From Nocardia flavorosea NBRC 108225 (lineage in GTDB: Bacteria > Actinomycetota > Actinomycetes > Mycobacteriales > Mycobacteriaceae): a DNA stretch of 64,000 nucleotides. The notes under the pieces are model-generated. The model had not been told where the DNA came from. It saw only the letters and a list, made by a program, of their open reading frames with translations, and searched no databases. Shown in pieces: positions 44,970 to 54,238 of this stretch; position 1 is the first letter of the stretch, and the number at the start of each line of letters is the position of its first letter. Position numbers and translations under genes: made by a program. Where the stretch lies: NCBI RefSeq assembly GCF_001613385.1, contig NZ_BDCG01000008.1, positions 186,001 through 250,000 on the forward strand, read 5' to 3'.

Positions 44970-45842
44970 ATGGGTGAGACTCGGATCGGATGGCGGACGG
45001 CCGCAGTGGCCGGGGCCGCCACCGTTGCGCTTGGTTCGGGGGCAGGGACAGCCTCATGGGCGGCCTACCGGCTGCTCACCACGCAGGCAGGCGCTGCCCG
45101 GGGCATGATCGGCCGCGATACGTCCAAGCCGCCCGAAGCCGACGGGATCTACGCACCGGACGGGCACGAACCCTGGCGCACCGGCAAGTACGCCGACCTG
45201 CACCTGATGATCTTCGGCGACTCGACCGCGGCCGGTCTGGGCTGCCGGACCGCCGCCGAAGTCCCCGGGGTCCGCCTGGCACACGACCTGGCCGAGGCGA
45301 CCGGGCAGCGGATTCGGTTGAGCACCAAGGCGATATCCGGCGCCACCTCCAAGGGGCTCGCAGGACAGGTGGACGCGATGTTCGTGGCCGGGCCGCCGCC
45401 GGACGCCGCGGTGATCCTGGTCGGCGCCAACGATGTCACCAAAAAACATTCCGTCGGCCGCTCCGCGCAACGGCTCGGCGCGGCGGTGAGCCGGCTACAC
45501 GGCGCGGGCAGCATCGTGGTGGTCGGTACCTGCCCGGACCTGGGCAGCGTCACCGCCATCCCGGAACCGCTGCGCACCGTGGTGCAGCGGTGGAGCGTGC
45601 AACTTGCCCGGGCACAGGCCGCCGCCACCCGGGCGGCCGGCGGGCGCATCGTGGCGATGGGCGATCTGCTGAGCAAGGATTTCCGGGCCGCGCCCGAACA
45701 ATTGTTCTCGGCCGACGGCTTCCATCCCTCGGCCGAGGGCTACGCGTTGGCCGCTGCCCATCTACTGCCGGAACTGCTGGTCGCGCTCGGTCAGCGGGAT
45801 ATGGCCACGGCGGATATTTCCCCACGGGCCCCCGCGACGTAG
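44970..45842 (+). CDS. SGNH/GDSL hydrolase (Rv1075c-like)
   Basis: A 290-residue esterase. After an N-terminal membrane or signal segment (residues about 7-32), the SGNH blocks appear: block I LMIFGDSTAAGLG with nucleophile Ser at about 90, block III VGANDVTKK, and block V DGFHPSAEGY with the Asp/His pair. The protein should act at or outside the membrane on ester bonds of lipids or glycans. Synteny matches the Rv1075c esterase. Substrate not known. Confidence 0.88.
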   Translation: MGETRIGWRTAAVAGAATVALGSGAGTASWAAYRLLTTQAGAARGMIGRDTSKPPEADGIYAPDGHEPWRTGKYADLHLMIFGDSTAAGLGCRTAAEVPGVRLAHDLAEATGQRIRLSTKAISGATSKGLAGQVDAMFVAGPPPDAAVILVGANDVTKKHSVGRSAQRLGAAVSRLHGAGSIVVVGTCPDLGSVTAIPEPLRTVVQRWSVQLARAQAAATRAAGGRIVAMGDLLSKDFRAAPEQLFSADGFHPSAEGYALAAAHLLPELLVALGQRDMATADISPRAPAT

Positions 45843-45864
45843 ATTCGAAGGGATCGTACCCCGC

Positions 45865-45903
45865 GAGTGTGCGTGATCGGGCAGTTTCGGATCACGCACA
45901 CTC
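45865..45903 (+). promoter_or_regulatory. Perfect 14-base inverted repeat before the thiolase gene
   Basis: GAGTGTGCGTGATC (45865-45878) and GATCACGCACACTC (45890-45903) flank an 11-base loop, ending 18 bases before the fadA-like ATG and eight bases before its AAGGAG ribosome site. It may end the GDSL transcript, or act as an operator or leader hairpin. Confidence 0.55.
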
Positions 45904-45921
45904 CTCGACTAAGGAGTCCTC

Positions 45922-47139
45922 ATGCCAGAGGCCGTCATCGTTTCCGTTGCTCGCTCTCCCATCGGACGCGCCAACAAGGGGTCGCTGGTGAGCATGCGGC
46001 CCGACGACCTCGCCGCACAGATGGTGCGCGCCGCACTGGACAAGGTTCCCGCCCTGTCACCCGCCGATATCGACGATCTGATGCTCGGCTGCGGGCAGCC
46101 TGCCGGTGAAGCGGGCTTCAATATCGCCAAGACCGTCGCCACCCAGCTGGGTTACGACTACATGCCCGGCACCACCGTGAACCGGTACTGTTCCTCGTCG
46201 CTACAGACCACCCGGATGGCGTTCCACGCGATCAAGGCCGGTGAGGGGCACGCGTTCATCTCCGCGGGCGTGGAAACCGTATCGCGTTTCCCGAAGGGCA
46301 CCGCCGACGGCTGGCCCGATACTCACAACCCGTTGTACGCGACCGCCGAGGAGCGCACCGCCACCCGGGCGCAGGGCGGCGCCGGATGGCAGGATCCGCG
46401 GGAGAACGGCGACCTGCCCGATATCTACATCGCCATGGGCCAGACCGCGGAGAATGTCGCCTCGTTCACCGGTATCTCCCGTGAGGACCAGGACCACTGG
46501 GGCGTGCGGTCGCAGAACCGGGCCGAGGAAGCCATCAAATCAGGTTTCTTCGAACGCGAGATCACCCCGGTGACCCTGCCCGACGGCACCGTCGTCTCCA
46601 CCGACGACGGCCCCCGCCCCGGCACCTCCTACGAGAAGATCTCGCAGCTCAAGCCGGTGTTCCGCCCCGACGGCACGGTGACCGCCGGTAACGCCTGCCC
46701 GCTCAACGACGGCGCCGCAGCGCTGGTGGTCATGAGCGATACCAAGGCCAAGGAACTGGGCCTGACCCCGCTGGCCCGCATCGTCTCCACCGGTGTCTCG
46801 GGCCTGTCGCCCGAGATCATGGGCCTCGGCCCGATCGAAGCGGTGCGCAAGGCGCTGAAGCTGGCCGGTAAGACCATCGGCGATATCGACCTCTACGAGA
46901 TCAACGAGGCGTTCGCCGTGCAGGTCCTGGGTTCGGCCCGGGAACTGGGCATGGACGAGGACAAACTGAACGTCTCCGGCGGCGCCATCGCCCTCGGCCA
47001 CCCGTTCGGTATGACCGGTGCCCGCATCACCGCCACGCTGATCAACAACCTGCAGACCCACGATAAGCAGTTCGGTCTGGAGACGATGTGCGTCGGTGGT
47101 GGTCAGGGTATGGCGATGATCATCGAACGCCTGAGCTGA
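45922..47139 (+). CDS. fadA3: Acetyl-CoA C-acyltransferase (thiolase)
   Basis: A 405-residue degradative thiolase. The acyl-accepting Cys is C90 in NRYCSSSLQTT; the catalytic His is in GGAIALGHPFGMTGAR and the second Cys in MCVGGGQGMA. It cleaves 3-ketoacyl-CoA in beta-oxidation. Synteny with Rv1074c (fadA3) supports the symbol. AAGGAG lies five bases before the ATG, and a perfect inverted repeat lies just upstream. Confidence 0.93.
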   Translation: MPEAVIVSVARSPIGRANKGSLVSMRPDDLAAQMVRAALDKVPALSPADIDDLMLGCGQPAGEAGFNIAKTVATQLGYDYMPGTTVNRYCSSSLQTTRMAFHAIKAGEGHAFISAGVETVSRFPKGTADGWPDTHNPLYATAEERTATRAQGGAGWQDPRENGDLPDIYIAMGQTAENVASFTGISREDQDHWGVRSQNRAEEAIKSGFFEREITPVTLPDGTVVSTDDGPRPGTSYEKISQLKPVFRPDGTVTAGNACPLNDGAAALVVMSDTKAKELGLTPLARIVSTGVSGLSPEIMGLGPIEAVRKALKLAGKTIGDIDLYEINEAFAVQVLGSARELGMDEDKLNVSGGAIALGHPFGMTGARITATLINNLQTHDKQFGLETMCVGGGQGMAMIIERLS

Positions 47140-47310
47140 TTGCACCGCTTCCGGCGGCGCGGGCCGGGGCCGGAGCGACCCCGCTCTTCCCACCCCTGCC
47201 GCGCTTCCGTCGTCGGTCCAGACCGGGGCACGGAGATGAGCCGGCCGGTACGTAGCGGGAAGCCCCAGGTGTCGCGTTCCCGTCGGTTGCACCGAGCTAT
47301 GTATCCATGA

Positions 47311-47351
47311 GTAGGGCCCGGTACGGAACCTGATTTCGTGCCGGGCTCTAC
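47311..47351 (+). terminator. Terminator after the thiolase gene
   Basis: GTAGGGCCCGGTACG (47311-47325) pairs with CGTGCCGGGCTCTAC (47337-47351), 15 pairs with two G-U, then CTTGTG. It lies 171 bases after the thiolase stop. The intervening sequence 47150-47230 has weak similarity to the interspersed repeat. Confidence 0.6.
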
Positions 47352-47435
47352 TTGTGCACCCAACAGAGCCGACGCTCCAGCAGTGAAGAGTTGTCGCCGT
47401 TGGTCTGCGGCACAAGGGAACCCGGTAGCCGATTG

Positions 47436-47960
47436 TCAGCGGAGACCGGCTCGATAGAGATCCCGGAGCAGCGCAATCTCCGCACTGTGGTGCAGCAGCT
47501 CCCGCTGCGTGTGCAGCACGATCCCCGCGGTCGACCAGTCGGCGAGCATGCTGCCCGGCGGTCCCGCCGGTTCCGCCAGCCCGGCGACACCGAGACCGGC
47601 GACACCGCCGACCCACGCATGATAAGCAGTGTCGAGCTGCTCCAGCGCCGCCGCCGCTGTCCCGGCGTAGCGGAACGAGGCGAAATCGACGGGCGGATGG
47701 CCGAACCGTTCCAGGCCCGCCTCCAGCAGGACGATTACATGCCCGAGCCGCCACGCGATGGTTGTCACGGGAGCCGGCTCGGGCGGCGGTATCGCGAAGT
47801 CGCAGACGAACCCGCCGTCCGCCGGGCGAACCGCCCACATACCGGGCACCGGCTCCCAGAAGTATTCCTCGTCGGTGAGTCCATCGAGCCGGCTGCGCAG
47901 TTGTCTCGTCCAATGCGTTTCCAGCTGGCCTCGTATTTCGGCGTTCCAGTCCAGATCCAT
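47436..47960 (-). CDS. DinB-superfamily protein
   Basis: About 174 residues from ATG 47960, chosen because M-D-L-D-W-N-A-E-I fits the family start; a reading from 47996 adds 12 unlikely residues. The DinB four-helix pattern is visible: LTDEEYFWEPVPGMWAV, then TTIAWRLGHVIVLLEAGLER with a metal-binding His, and QRELLHHSAEIALLRDL with further His residues. Members bind a divalent metal and include thiol transferases using mycothiol. Function here is open. Confidence 0.82.
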   Translation of the reverse strand: MDLDWNAEIRGQLETHWTRQLRSRLDGLTDEEYFWEPVPGMWAVRPADGGFVCDFAIPPPEPAPVTTIAWRLGHVIVLLEAGLERFGHPPVDFASFRYAGTAAAALEQLDTAYHAWVGGVAGLGVAGLAEPAGPPGSMLADWSTAGIVLHTQRELLHHSAEIALLRDLYRAGLR

Positions 47961-48270
47961 GGCGTACACCCTGGGCATTTCGCCAGGCGTGGACAACTGT
48001 TTTTCCGCGGCCTCCGGTACGCGGCGATCGGCCGGCCGGTGATATCGCCGATGAGGTCGAAGTCGTGGTCGTAATCACCCAATCGACCAAGTCGCGCACC
48101 TGCGCTTCGAGACGATCTCGCATTCCCACGGTGAGCGCCCGGTCTTCACCGATCCACTGAAAGGCTTGATCCGTACACGCGGTACCGCGCCCGAGCCTTG
48201 CCAGCGGTGGCGATTGTTTGTGTTGACGGATACTCTTCGGCTGCTTCGCAACTCGCTCGAAAGGCGAACA
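47961..48270. other. 310-base interval, possible minus-strand gene remnant
   Basis: No intact gene is supported. On the minus strand near 47995-48130 the phrases DRLEAQVRDLVD and GDYDHDFDLIGDITGRPIAA occur in two different frames and look like parts of one decayed protein, but the family is unknown. Confidence 0.3.
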
Positions 48271-48606
48271 ATGATCTCGAAGAAAATCGTCAGAACCGTC
48301 GTCGTCTCGGCGCTGCCGCTGATCGCCACCACCGTCGTCGCCGGAGGCGCCTCCGCTGACGCCGGCTCGACGGCCGAAACGCGGGCTACGCCGGTCGCCG
48401 GTCTTCCGCTGGAGGAACCGCAGGACGTCACTACCAACCCGGGCGCCCAGTACCCCGATCCAGTGTTGAACGGCGCTGCGCTGGGAGCCGGGGTCGGCTC
48501 GGCGGTCGGATCGGCCACCGGTTCCGGTGGGCCGATTCTCGGTGGGCTGATCGGCGCGCTGGTCGGTGCGGTGAATCCCGACGTCGTTCCCCAGGTTCTT
48601 CCCTGA
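48271..48606 (+). CDS. Small secreted protein
   Basis: A 111-residue protein with a signal peptide (MISKKIVRTVVVSALPLIAT, cut near GGASA-DA), then a disordered Pro/Thr part and a Gly/Ala-rich end (LGAGVGSAVGSATGSGGPIL) that could insert into or lie on a membrane. No family recognised. AAAGG lies seven bases before the ATG. Confidence 0.65.
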   Translation: MISKKIVRTVVVSALPLIATTVVAGGASADAGSTAETRATPVAGLPLEEPQDVTTNPGAQYPDPVLNGAALGAGVGSAVGSATGSGGPILGGLIGALVGAVNPDVVPQVLP

Positions 48607-48807
48607 ACCGACTCGGACAGCCGCTCCCGTCCAGGTTCCTGACCAAGACGAGCGGCTCCCCACCCTGGCTGCCGGTACCCCGAATCCGGCACCGGCCGCC
48701 AGGTCCTTGGAGGCTTCCAGGGCGGTACCGAGGCACAGGTAGACGCTGGTTGCGGACCGTAGCGCAGTTCGAGGGCGACCATTTCACAGACAGCGAGACG
48801 CCACAAA

Positions 48808-48837
48808 AGAAGGCGGCCCCGCGAGGGACCGCCTTCT
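48808..48837 (-). terminator. Terminator of the Bax-inhibitor-like gene
   Basis: On the minus strand AGAAGGCGGTCCC and GGGGCCGCCTTCT pair with one mismatch around a four-base loop, followed by TTTT. It lies 36 bases past the stop at 48873. Confidence 0.75.
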
Positions 48838-48872
48838 GTGATGCCCTGACCGCACCGAAGCGGTCGGGTTTA

Positions 48873-49730
48873 CTAGTCGCTCTGGAAGTAGCTCAGCAGG
48901 CGCAGGATCTCGACGTAGAGCCAGACCAGGGTGACCGTGAGGCCGAGCGCCACACCCCAAGCCGCCTTGGGCGGCGCCTGGGCGCGGATGAGCTGGTCGG
49001 CGGCGTCGAAGTCGAGCAGGAAGCTGAACGCGGCGATGGCGATGACCACCAGGCTGAAGATGATCGCGATCGGGCCACCGTCGCGCAGGCCGAACCCGCC
49101 GTCCATGAAGAAGCTCGCGATCAGGTTGCCGACGATCAGTACCAGGATGCCGATCATGGCGCCGATGAGCATGCGGGTGAAGCGCGGGGTGACCCGGATG
49201 GCGCCGGTCTTGTAGACGACGAGCATACCGGCGAACACACCGAAGGTGCCCAGGACGGCCTGCCCGATCATGCCTGCGCCACCCGCGCCACCGAAGGTGA
49301 TATCGGTGAACATGAACGAGAGGGCGCCGACGAACACACCTTCGGCGACCGCGTAGGCGAGCACGATAGCGGGGTTGTCCATCTTGCGGCCGAAGGTGGC
49401 GACCAGGACCAGGACCAGGCCGATGATGCCGCCGCCGATGACGAACATCGGGGCGAGCGCGGTGTTGGCGCTGGTCAGAATGTAGGTGACCAGCGCGGAC
49501 AGCGCGAGCACACCCAGCGTGATCCCGGTTTTGGTGACCACATCGTCGATGGTCAGCGACCGGGTCGGCGCCTGCGGCGGGTAGGGCTGCTGCTGATACT
49601 GCGGGGGATACTGCTGGTTGCCGTACTGGTAACCCAGCTGTCCCGCGCCGGCAGCAGCCGAGCCGAAGCTCGCGTAGCCGGTTTCCTGCTTCGGCAGATT
49701 CTTGAATACCGGATTGCTTGTGGCGCGCAC
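48873..49730 (-). CDS. Bax inhibitor-1/YccA-like membrane protein
   Basis: About 285 residues from a GTG at 49730, which has AAAGGGA six bases upstream. A Tyr/Gln/Pro-rich N-terminus of about 60 residues (YQYGNQQYPPQYQQQPYPPQ) is followed by seven membrane helices with the family feature TDITFGGAGG and a final LRLLSYFQSD. Bacterial relatives act as calcium leak channels (BsYetJ) or interact with FtsH; no role is shown here. The terminator downstream is strong. Confidence 0.87.
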   Translation of the reverse strand: MRATSNPVFKNLPKQETGYASFGSAAAGAGQLGYQYGNQQYPPQYQQQPYPPQAPTRSLTIDDVVTKTGITLGVLALSALVTYILTSANTALAPMFVIGGGIIGLVLVLVATFGRKMDNPAIVLAYAVAEGVFVGALSFMFTDITFGGAGGAGMIGQAVLGTFGVFAGMLVVYKTGAIRVTPRFTRMLIGAMIGILVLIVGNLIASFFMDGGFGLRDGGPIAIIFSLVVIAIAAFSFLLDFDAADQLIRAQAPPKAAWGVALGLTVTLVWLYVEILRLLSYFQSD

Positions 49731-50033
49731 CGCAAATCCCTTTCTCGGAGTTCGTTGGCCATACCGGAGCACGACCGTCGGCTCGAGCTGTTACTCGATA
49801 TCCAACTGTCCATTCAACGATCACCCCTCGGGCGGAGTTCCCGGGGCGCACCGAAAAGACAGACAAACCGGACCTTACCGCCGACCGGCCCGCCGTGGGT
49901 CACGGACCGGCCCACGAAATGGATCCGATCGCCCGCGCCCGACCTGGGGCGGACCCGGATTATCGGCTGCGCGCACAGTGGCGAATCCGATAATGCGAGG
50001 CCATTGCCTATCACCGCGGCAACGGCTGCTCCG
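49731..50033. other. Gene-free interval between the Bax-inhibitor-like and kinase genes
   Basis: A 303-base gap with both neighbours on the minus strand. It must hold the promoter of the Bax-inhibitor-like gene. No gene, hairpin or clear -10/-35 pair was recognised. Confidence 0.45.
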
Positions 50034-51164
50034 TCACATCACCATCATGAGGATCACGATGATGATGACCAATCCGATGAGCAGGCCGATGGTGACAGCC
50101 ACGGTGGGGCTGGGCGACTGCCCCGAACCCCCGCGGCCGATCTGCTGAGCGGGCGCCGGGGCCGGGTTCGGAGGCTGTGACCGGGCGCGGCGGGGCAGCG
50201 GGCCGGAACGGGGGCTGCGCAGCCCGGCGGCGGAGTTACGGGCCGCCCAGGCGGGGATGGTGCCGTCTTCGGTACGCACCGGGGCGCCGAGGATGTTGCC
50301 GGCGGCGCCGGGGCCGAACACGGCGGCCAGGATCTCCTCCCGCGCCTGCGCCATGCTGGGGCGGCGCTGCGGTGCCGGTTCCATCATGTGCAGCAGCACG
50401 CGAGTAAGTGCGCCACTACGCGTCGGCGGGTTGATCTGTGCCATGGCGGCACGTTCCACGATGGCGTCGCTGTCGTCGTCCATTCCGAACGGCGGCTGAC
50501 CTTCGATGGCGGTGTAGAGGGTGGCGCCGAGGGAGAACACATCGCTGGCGGCGGTGGGCTGGGCGCCGCGGGCCACCTCCGGCGGCAGGTACGCGGGGGT
50601 TCCGGTGATCATGCCGTCGGGTTCGTCGGAGGCCTCGGTGACATTGCGGGAGATACCGAAATCGCTGAGCTTCGCCATCCCGACCCCCGGACCCCGGTCG
50701 GCGACAAGGATATTGCCCGGCTTGATATCGCGGTGCACGATCCCGACCGTATGCGCGGCGGCGAGCGCGTCGGCGACCTGCGCACCGATCTGGGCGACCT
50801 CGATCACCGGCAGCGCATTCACCAGCCCGAGCGCACGAGCGACACTGCGCGAGGGTAGATGCTCCATCACCAGCCAGGGTTCGCCGGCCTCGAGCACCAC
50901 GTCGTAGACGGCGATGGCGTGCTCATGGGAGAGCTTGGCCGCGACGCGCCCCTCGTGCACGATCCGATCGCGGATCGTGCGGGCTTCCGCCTCGTCCAGG
51001 CCCGCCGTCGACAGCACCTGTTTGATGGCGACATCCCGGTCCAGCAGCCGATCGTGCGCCAGCCATACCGCGCCCATACCGCCGCCGCCCAGTTTCGACT
51101 GCAGGCGGTACCGGCCGGCCACCAGATAATCGGGGCCGACGATGGGACGGGGGCGATCGATCAT
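50034..51164 (-). CDS. Serine/threonine protein kinase with C-terminal membrane anchor
   Basis: A 376-residue Hanks-type kinase. Kinase domain at about 17-280: GGGGMGAVWLAHD glycine loop, catalytic Lys in VAIKQVL, HRDIKPGNILV catalytic loop, SDFGIS in place of DFG, and GTPAYLPPEVA. A Pro/Gln-rich linker leads to a very short tail after one membrane helix at the extreme C-terminus (VAVTIGLLIGLVIIIVILMM). There is no extracellular sensor domain such as PASTA. It stands alone; targets unknown. Confidence 0.92.
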   Translation of the reverse strand: MIDRPRPIVGPDYLVAGRYRLQSKLGGGGMGAVWLAHDRLLDRDVAIKQVLSTAGLDEAEARTIRDRIVHEGRVAAKLSHEHAIAVYDVVLEAGEPWLVMEHLPSRSVARALGLVNALPVIEVAQIGAQVADALAAAHTVGIVHRDIKPGNILVADRGPGVGMAKLSDFGISRNVTEASDEPDGMITGTPAYLPPEVARGAQPTAASDVFSLGATLYTAIEGQPPFGMDDDSDAIVERAAMAQINPPTRSGALTRVLLHMMEPAPQRRPSMAQAREEILAAVFGPGAAGNILGAPVRTEDGTIPAWAARNSAAGLRSPRSGPLPRRARSQPPNPAPAPAQQIGRGGSGQSPSPTVAVTIGLLIGLVIIIVILMMVM

Positions 51165-51401
51165 GCTGTGAGACTAGTCGAATTCGGTGGTAGCTGGCCG
51201 GTTTCGGAGACGGCTGCCGGTGACACGTGACGGCATTCACTACAGCGGGTCGTAGTTGTCCGGGGAGGCTTCCGGGCGCAGACCTTCCAGCGCTAGGCTA
51301 TCGAATGTATGTTCGAACCAGGAAGTAGCCGGGGCGGCGCCGACCACCTCGGTGACGCCACCCGGCCCTCCGGCATCGGCACGGAAAGTGGGTGATGAGT
51401 A

Positions 51402-52199
51402 ATGACGGCACGGCCACCGAAGGCAAGCGGCGCACGGCTGCGTGAACTGGCCGAACTGCGCCGGGCGCGGGCGAGCAGCGGATGCGCCCGCGGATCCGCT
51501 GCCGCACCCCGCAGCACTGCCGGTACCCGGGCGCCGGTCGCCCCGGCCTCCACAGTCGGTCGCGAGATACTTCCCGTACCACCCGCTCTCGCTCCGCTGC
51601 TGCCCGACCGCGGACTCGTCAAGGGATCGGTGGTGTCCTACAGCGGCGCCGGAACACTGCTGGCAGGTTTGCTCGCCGCGGTCACCGGGCCGGGGGGGCA
51701 CGCGGCCGCGGTCGGCCTGCCCAGGCTCGGCCTGCTCGCCGCCGCGGAAATGGGCGCCCGGCTGGACCGGCTCGCGGTGATCCCCGATGCGGGCCAGGAC
51801 CCGATGGAGGTGGCGGCAGTTCTGCTGGACGGGATGGATCTGGTGGTACTCGGCCTCGGCACGGCCGTGATCCCACCCGCCCGCGCCCGGGTGCTCGCCG
51901 CGAAAGCCCGCGGAAAAGGGGCCACCTTGCTCGTCACCGGTGGTAACTGGCCCACGCCGGACCTGAGCCTGGAAAGCCGCGTGGCCGGCTACACCGGGCT
52001 CGGTACGGGCAGCGGGCGGATCCGTTCCATAAGCCTCGATATCGAAGCCCGCGCCAGGGCCGGAAACCCGCGCCGGGGCCGGCTCACCGCGCGCCCGCTC
52101 GGCGGTCGTGTGGAATGGATCGCTCTCGACGAGATCGCCACCGCGCACACCTCGGGCCGGCCGGAAACATCCAGCCAGGAGGACTCGGTTGCTTCCTGA
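51402..52199 (+). CDS. imuA': ImuA'-like mutasome accessory protein
   Basis: A 265-residue protein with a RecA-like core reduced from a P-loop ATPase: the position of Walker A reads SVVSYSGAGTLLAGLLAAVT without the GKT, and strands VLGLGTAVIP and ATLLVTGGNW follow. This fits ImuA' (Rv3395c), which binds RecA and ImuB and is needed for DnaE2-dependent mutagenesis after DNA damage. Identification rests on its position before imuB and beside guaA as in M. tuberculosis. A Pro/Ala-rich N-terminal tail is present. Confidence 0.78.
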   Translation: MTARPPKASGARLRELAELRRARASSGCARGSAAAPRSTAGTRAPVAPASTVGREILPVPPALAPLLPDRGLVKGSVVSYSGAGTLLAGLLAAVTGPGGHAAAVGLPRLGLLAAAEMGARLDRLAVIPDAGQDPMEVAAVLLDGMDLVVLGLGTAVIPPARARVLAAKARGKGATLLVTGGNWPTPDLSLESRVAGYTGLGTGSGRIRSISLDIEARARAGNPRRGRLTARPLGGRVEWIALDEIATAHTSGRPETSSQEDSVAS

Positions 52200-52661
52200 C
52201 CTGATCCCGCCCCGTATCGTCTGCTCGTGCCGGGAAGGCGACGAGTCCGCTCGGCCGGCTCCACCGATCGGCAACATATTCGCTCCGGTGTCCCGGTCTG
52301 GTGGCCACTCGGCTCGGACAGCCGGCCCGGACGCCGGCGAACCCGCCCAGCTGTCCCGGTCTCCCTGCGACGAATCCGCCCGGGCACCCGGACCCGACAG
52401 CAGCGGTGAACTTCCCCGAACTGCTCGGCGGGCCGGAGAATTCCATCGGGCACTCCGGCCGAGCAGCGACGAGCTCGCCCGAACGCTCCGGGCGGCCTGC
52501 ACCGAGTTCACGCGACGCCCCCGCACCCACTCCCCGCGGCGCACCCGCATCGAATCCATGCGGCGCCACAGCCCGACCGGCGGCGCGGTGTGCCGGCACT
52601 CTTCGGGATCTCCTGGGCACGCTCGCAGATCAGCCACATTCCGGCGCGGAACGGTGGGCCG
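52200..52661. other. GC-rich, repeat-like spacer between imuA' and imuB
   Basis: A 462-base gap in what is normally a tight gene pair. It contains imperfect repeats of a GACGAGTCCGCTCGG / GACGAATCCGCCCGG / GACGAGCTCGCCCG theme, at 52238, 52367 and 52465. One frame reads D-E-S-A-R-x-x-G-P-D-x-x-G-E repeatedly. No known domain or ribosome site supports a gene. It could be a decayed gene or an untranslated spacer. Confidence 0.4.
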
Positions 52662-54227
52662 ATGAGCCCGCGCCCCGCGACACGGGTGCTGGCGGTCTGG
52701 TGCCCCGACTGGCCCGCGGCCGCGGCGGCGGCCGGGGCCGGGCTGTCCGCGGAACAGCCGGTGGCGATTGTGCATGCGAACCGGGTGATCACCTGTTCGG
52801 CCACCGCCCGCGAGGCGGGAGTGCGCCGCGGTATGCGTAAACGCGAGGCACAGAGCCGCTGCCCGGAACTCCATATCGCACCACCCGATCCGGACCGTGA
52901 CGCGCGCTTGTTCGAACCGGTCGCCGCGGCCGTCGACAGCCTCGCCTCCGGGGTCGAGGTACTGCGCCCCGGTGTGCTCGTGCTGCCCGCGCGCGGCGTG
53001 ATCCGGTATTTCGGATCGGCCGAGACGGCCGTGCGGCAATTACTCGCCGCGGCGGCGACCGCCGGGGTGGAGGCCCGGATCGGGATCGCCGACGAACTCC
53101 CGACCGCGATCGTCGCCGCCCGGCACAGCACCCTTGTACCGCCCGGCCGGGATGCCCGGTTCCTGGCGCCGCTGCCGATCACCGAACTGGCGGCCGAACC
53201 CGGCCCTGCGGAACGGGAACGCGCCACGCTGCTGGATCTGCTGCACCGGCTGGGGCTGCGCCGCATCGGGGATTTCGCCGCCCTGTCGACCGCACAGGTC
53301 ACCTCACGGTTCGGCGCGGACGCGATCGTGGCCCACCGGCTCGCCCGGGCACTACCGGATCGTCCACCGGCACCCAGGGTCCTGCCCCCGGAGGTGGCGG
53401 TCCGGCTGCCGTGCGAGCCACCGATCGACCGGGTCGACGCCGCGGCCTTCGCCGGCCGGCTACTCGCCACCCGGCTCACCGCGAACCTGTCGGCGGCCTC
53501 GGTGGCCTGCACCCGGCTCGAGATCCGTGCGGAAACCGAGTCCGGAGAAGAACTCTCGCGGGTCTGGCGCTGCGCCGAACCACTGACCGCCGACGGCGTG
53601 GCCGACCGCGTGCGCTGGCAATTGGACGGCTGGCTCACCCGGCCGCCCGGCGATCGGCCCACCGCCGCGATCACCGTGCTGCACCTGATACCGGTGGAGG
53701 TGACACCGGCCGCCGCCCTGCAGCTCGGACTGTGGGGCGATACGGGGTCCGGGGACGAACGTGCCCTGCGCGCACTGGTCCGCGTCCAAAGCCTGCTCGG
53801 CGGGGACGCGGTGCGGGTGGGGGTGCTCAGCGGCGGCCGCGGGCCCGCGGAACGGGTCACCATGGTCACGTTCGGCGACGAACCGGCACCGGATACCGAT
53901 CCGGCACCGCCCTGGCCTGGCCGGATACCGGAACCTGCCCCCGCCGTCATCATGCGCGACCGTCCGCGTATCGCGCTCGAGGCAGCCGATGGAACTCCCG
54001 TCCGGATCACCGCGCGCGGACTGTTCAGCGGCCCGCCCGCACGGTTGCGCTGGGGCCGGTCGAGCTGGCGGCTCACCGCGTGGGCCGGGCCCTGGCTGCT
54101 CGATGAGCTCTGGTGGGCGCCCGGCGCGGCTGCGACCGCCCGCGCCCAGGTGGAACTACCTGGACCGCACAGCCTGCTACTGCTCGCCCGGGACGATCAC
54201 TGGTACGTCGAAGGTCTCTACGACTGA
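52662..54227 (+). CDS. imuB: ImuB: catalytically inactive Y-family polymerase homologue
   Basis: A 521-residue protein of the Y-family polymerase fold. At the N-terminus the metal-binding sequence of active enzymes (VDMDAF-like) is replaced by VLAVWCPDWP, and the second acidic pair is missing, which is the mark of ImuB. The finger/thumb region GIADELPTAIVAARHS and HhH-like LHRLGLRRIGDFAAL are kept. In mycobacteria ImuB bridges the beta clamp, DnaE2 and ImuA'. A clamp-binding QLGLWG-like motif lies at about residue 378. Start chosen at ATG 52662 (SPRPATRVLAVWC). Confidence 0.88.
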   Translation: MSPRPATRVLAVWCPDWPAAAAAAGAGLSAEQPVAIVHANRVITCSATAREAGVRRGMRKREAQSRCPELHIAPPDPDRDARLFEPVAAAVDSLASGVEVLRPGVLVLPARGVIRYFGSAETAVRQLLAAAATAGVEARIGIADELPTAIVAARHSTLVPPGRDARFLAPLPITELAAEPGPAERERATLLDLLHRLGLRRIGDFAALSTAQVTSRFGADAIVAHRLARALPDRPPAPRVLPPEVAVRLPCEPPIDRVDAAAFAGRLLATRLTANLSAASVACTRLEIRAETESGEELSRVWRCAEPLTADGVADRVRWQLDGWLTRPPGDRPTAAITVLHLIPVEVTPAAALQLGLWGDTGSGDERALRALVRVQSLLGGDAVRVGVLSGGRGPAERVTMVTFGDEPAPDTDPAPPWPGRIPEPAPAVIMRDRPRIALEAADGTPVRITARGLFSGPPARLRWGRSSWRLTAWAGPWLLDELWWAPGAAATARAQVELPGPHSLLLLARDDHWYVEGLYD

Positions 54228-54238
54228 CCGGGCGCGGC

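Noticed and set aside
46540..48663. A very long open frame of 707 codons on the minus strand, antisense to the thiolase.
   Set aside because: The plus-strand thiolase is certain. The antisense frame has shadow composition and no domain; long antisense frames are common at this GC content.
51240..54076. Long minus-strand frames of 599 and 522 codons opposite imuA' and imuB.
   Set aside because: They overlap each other and two well-supported plus-strand genes; translations are Arg/Ser/Gly-rich shadows.
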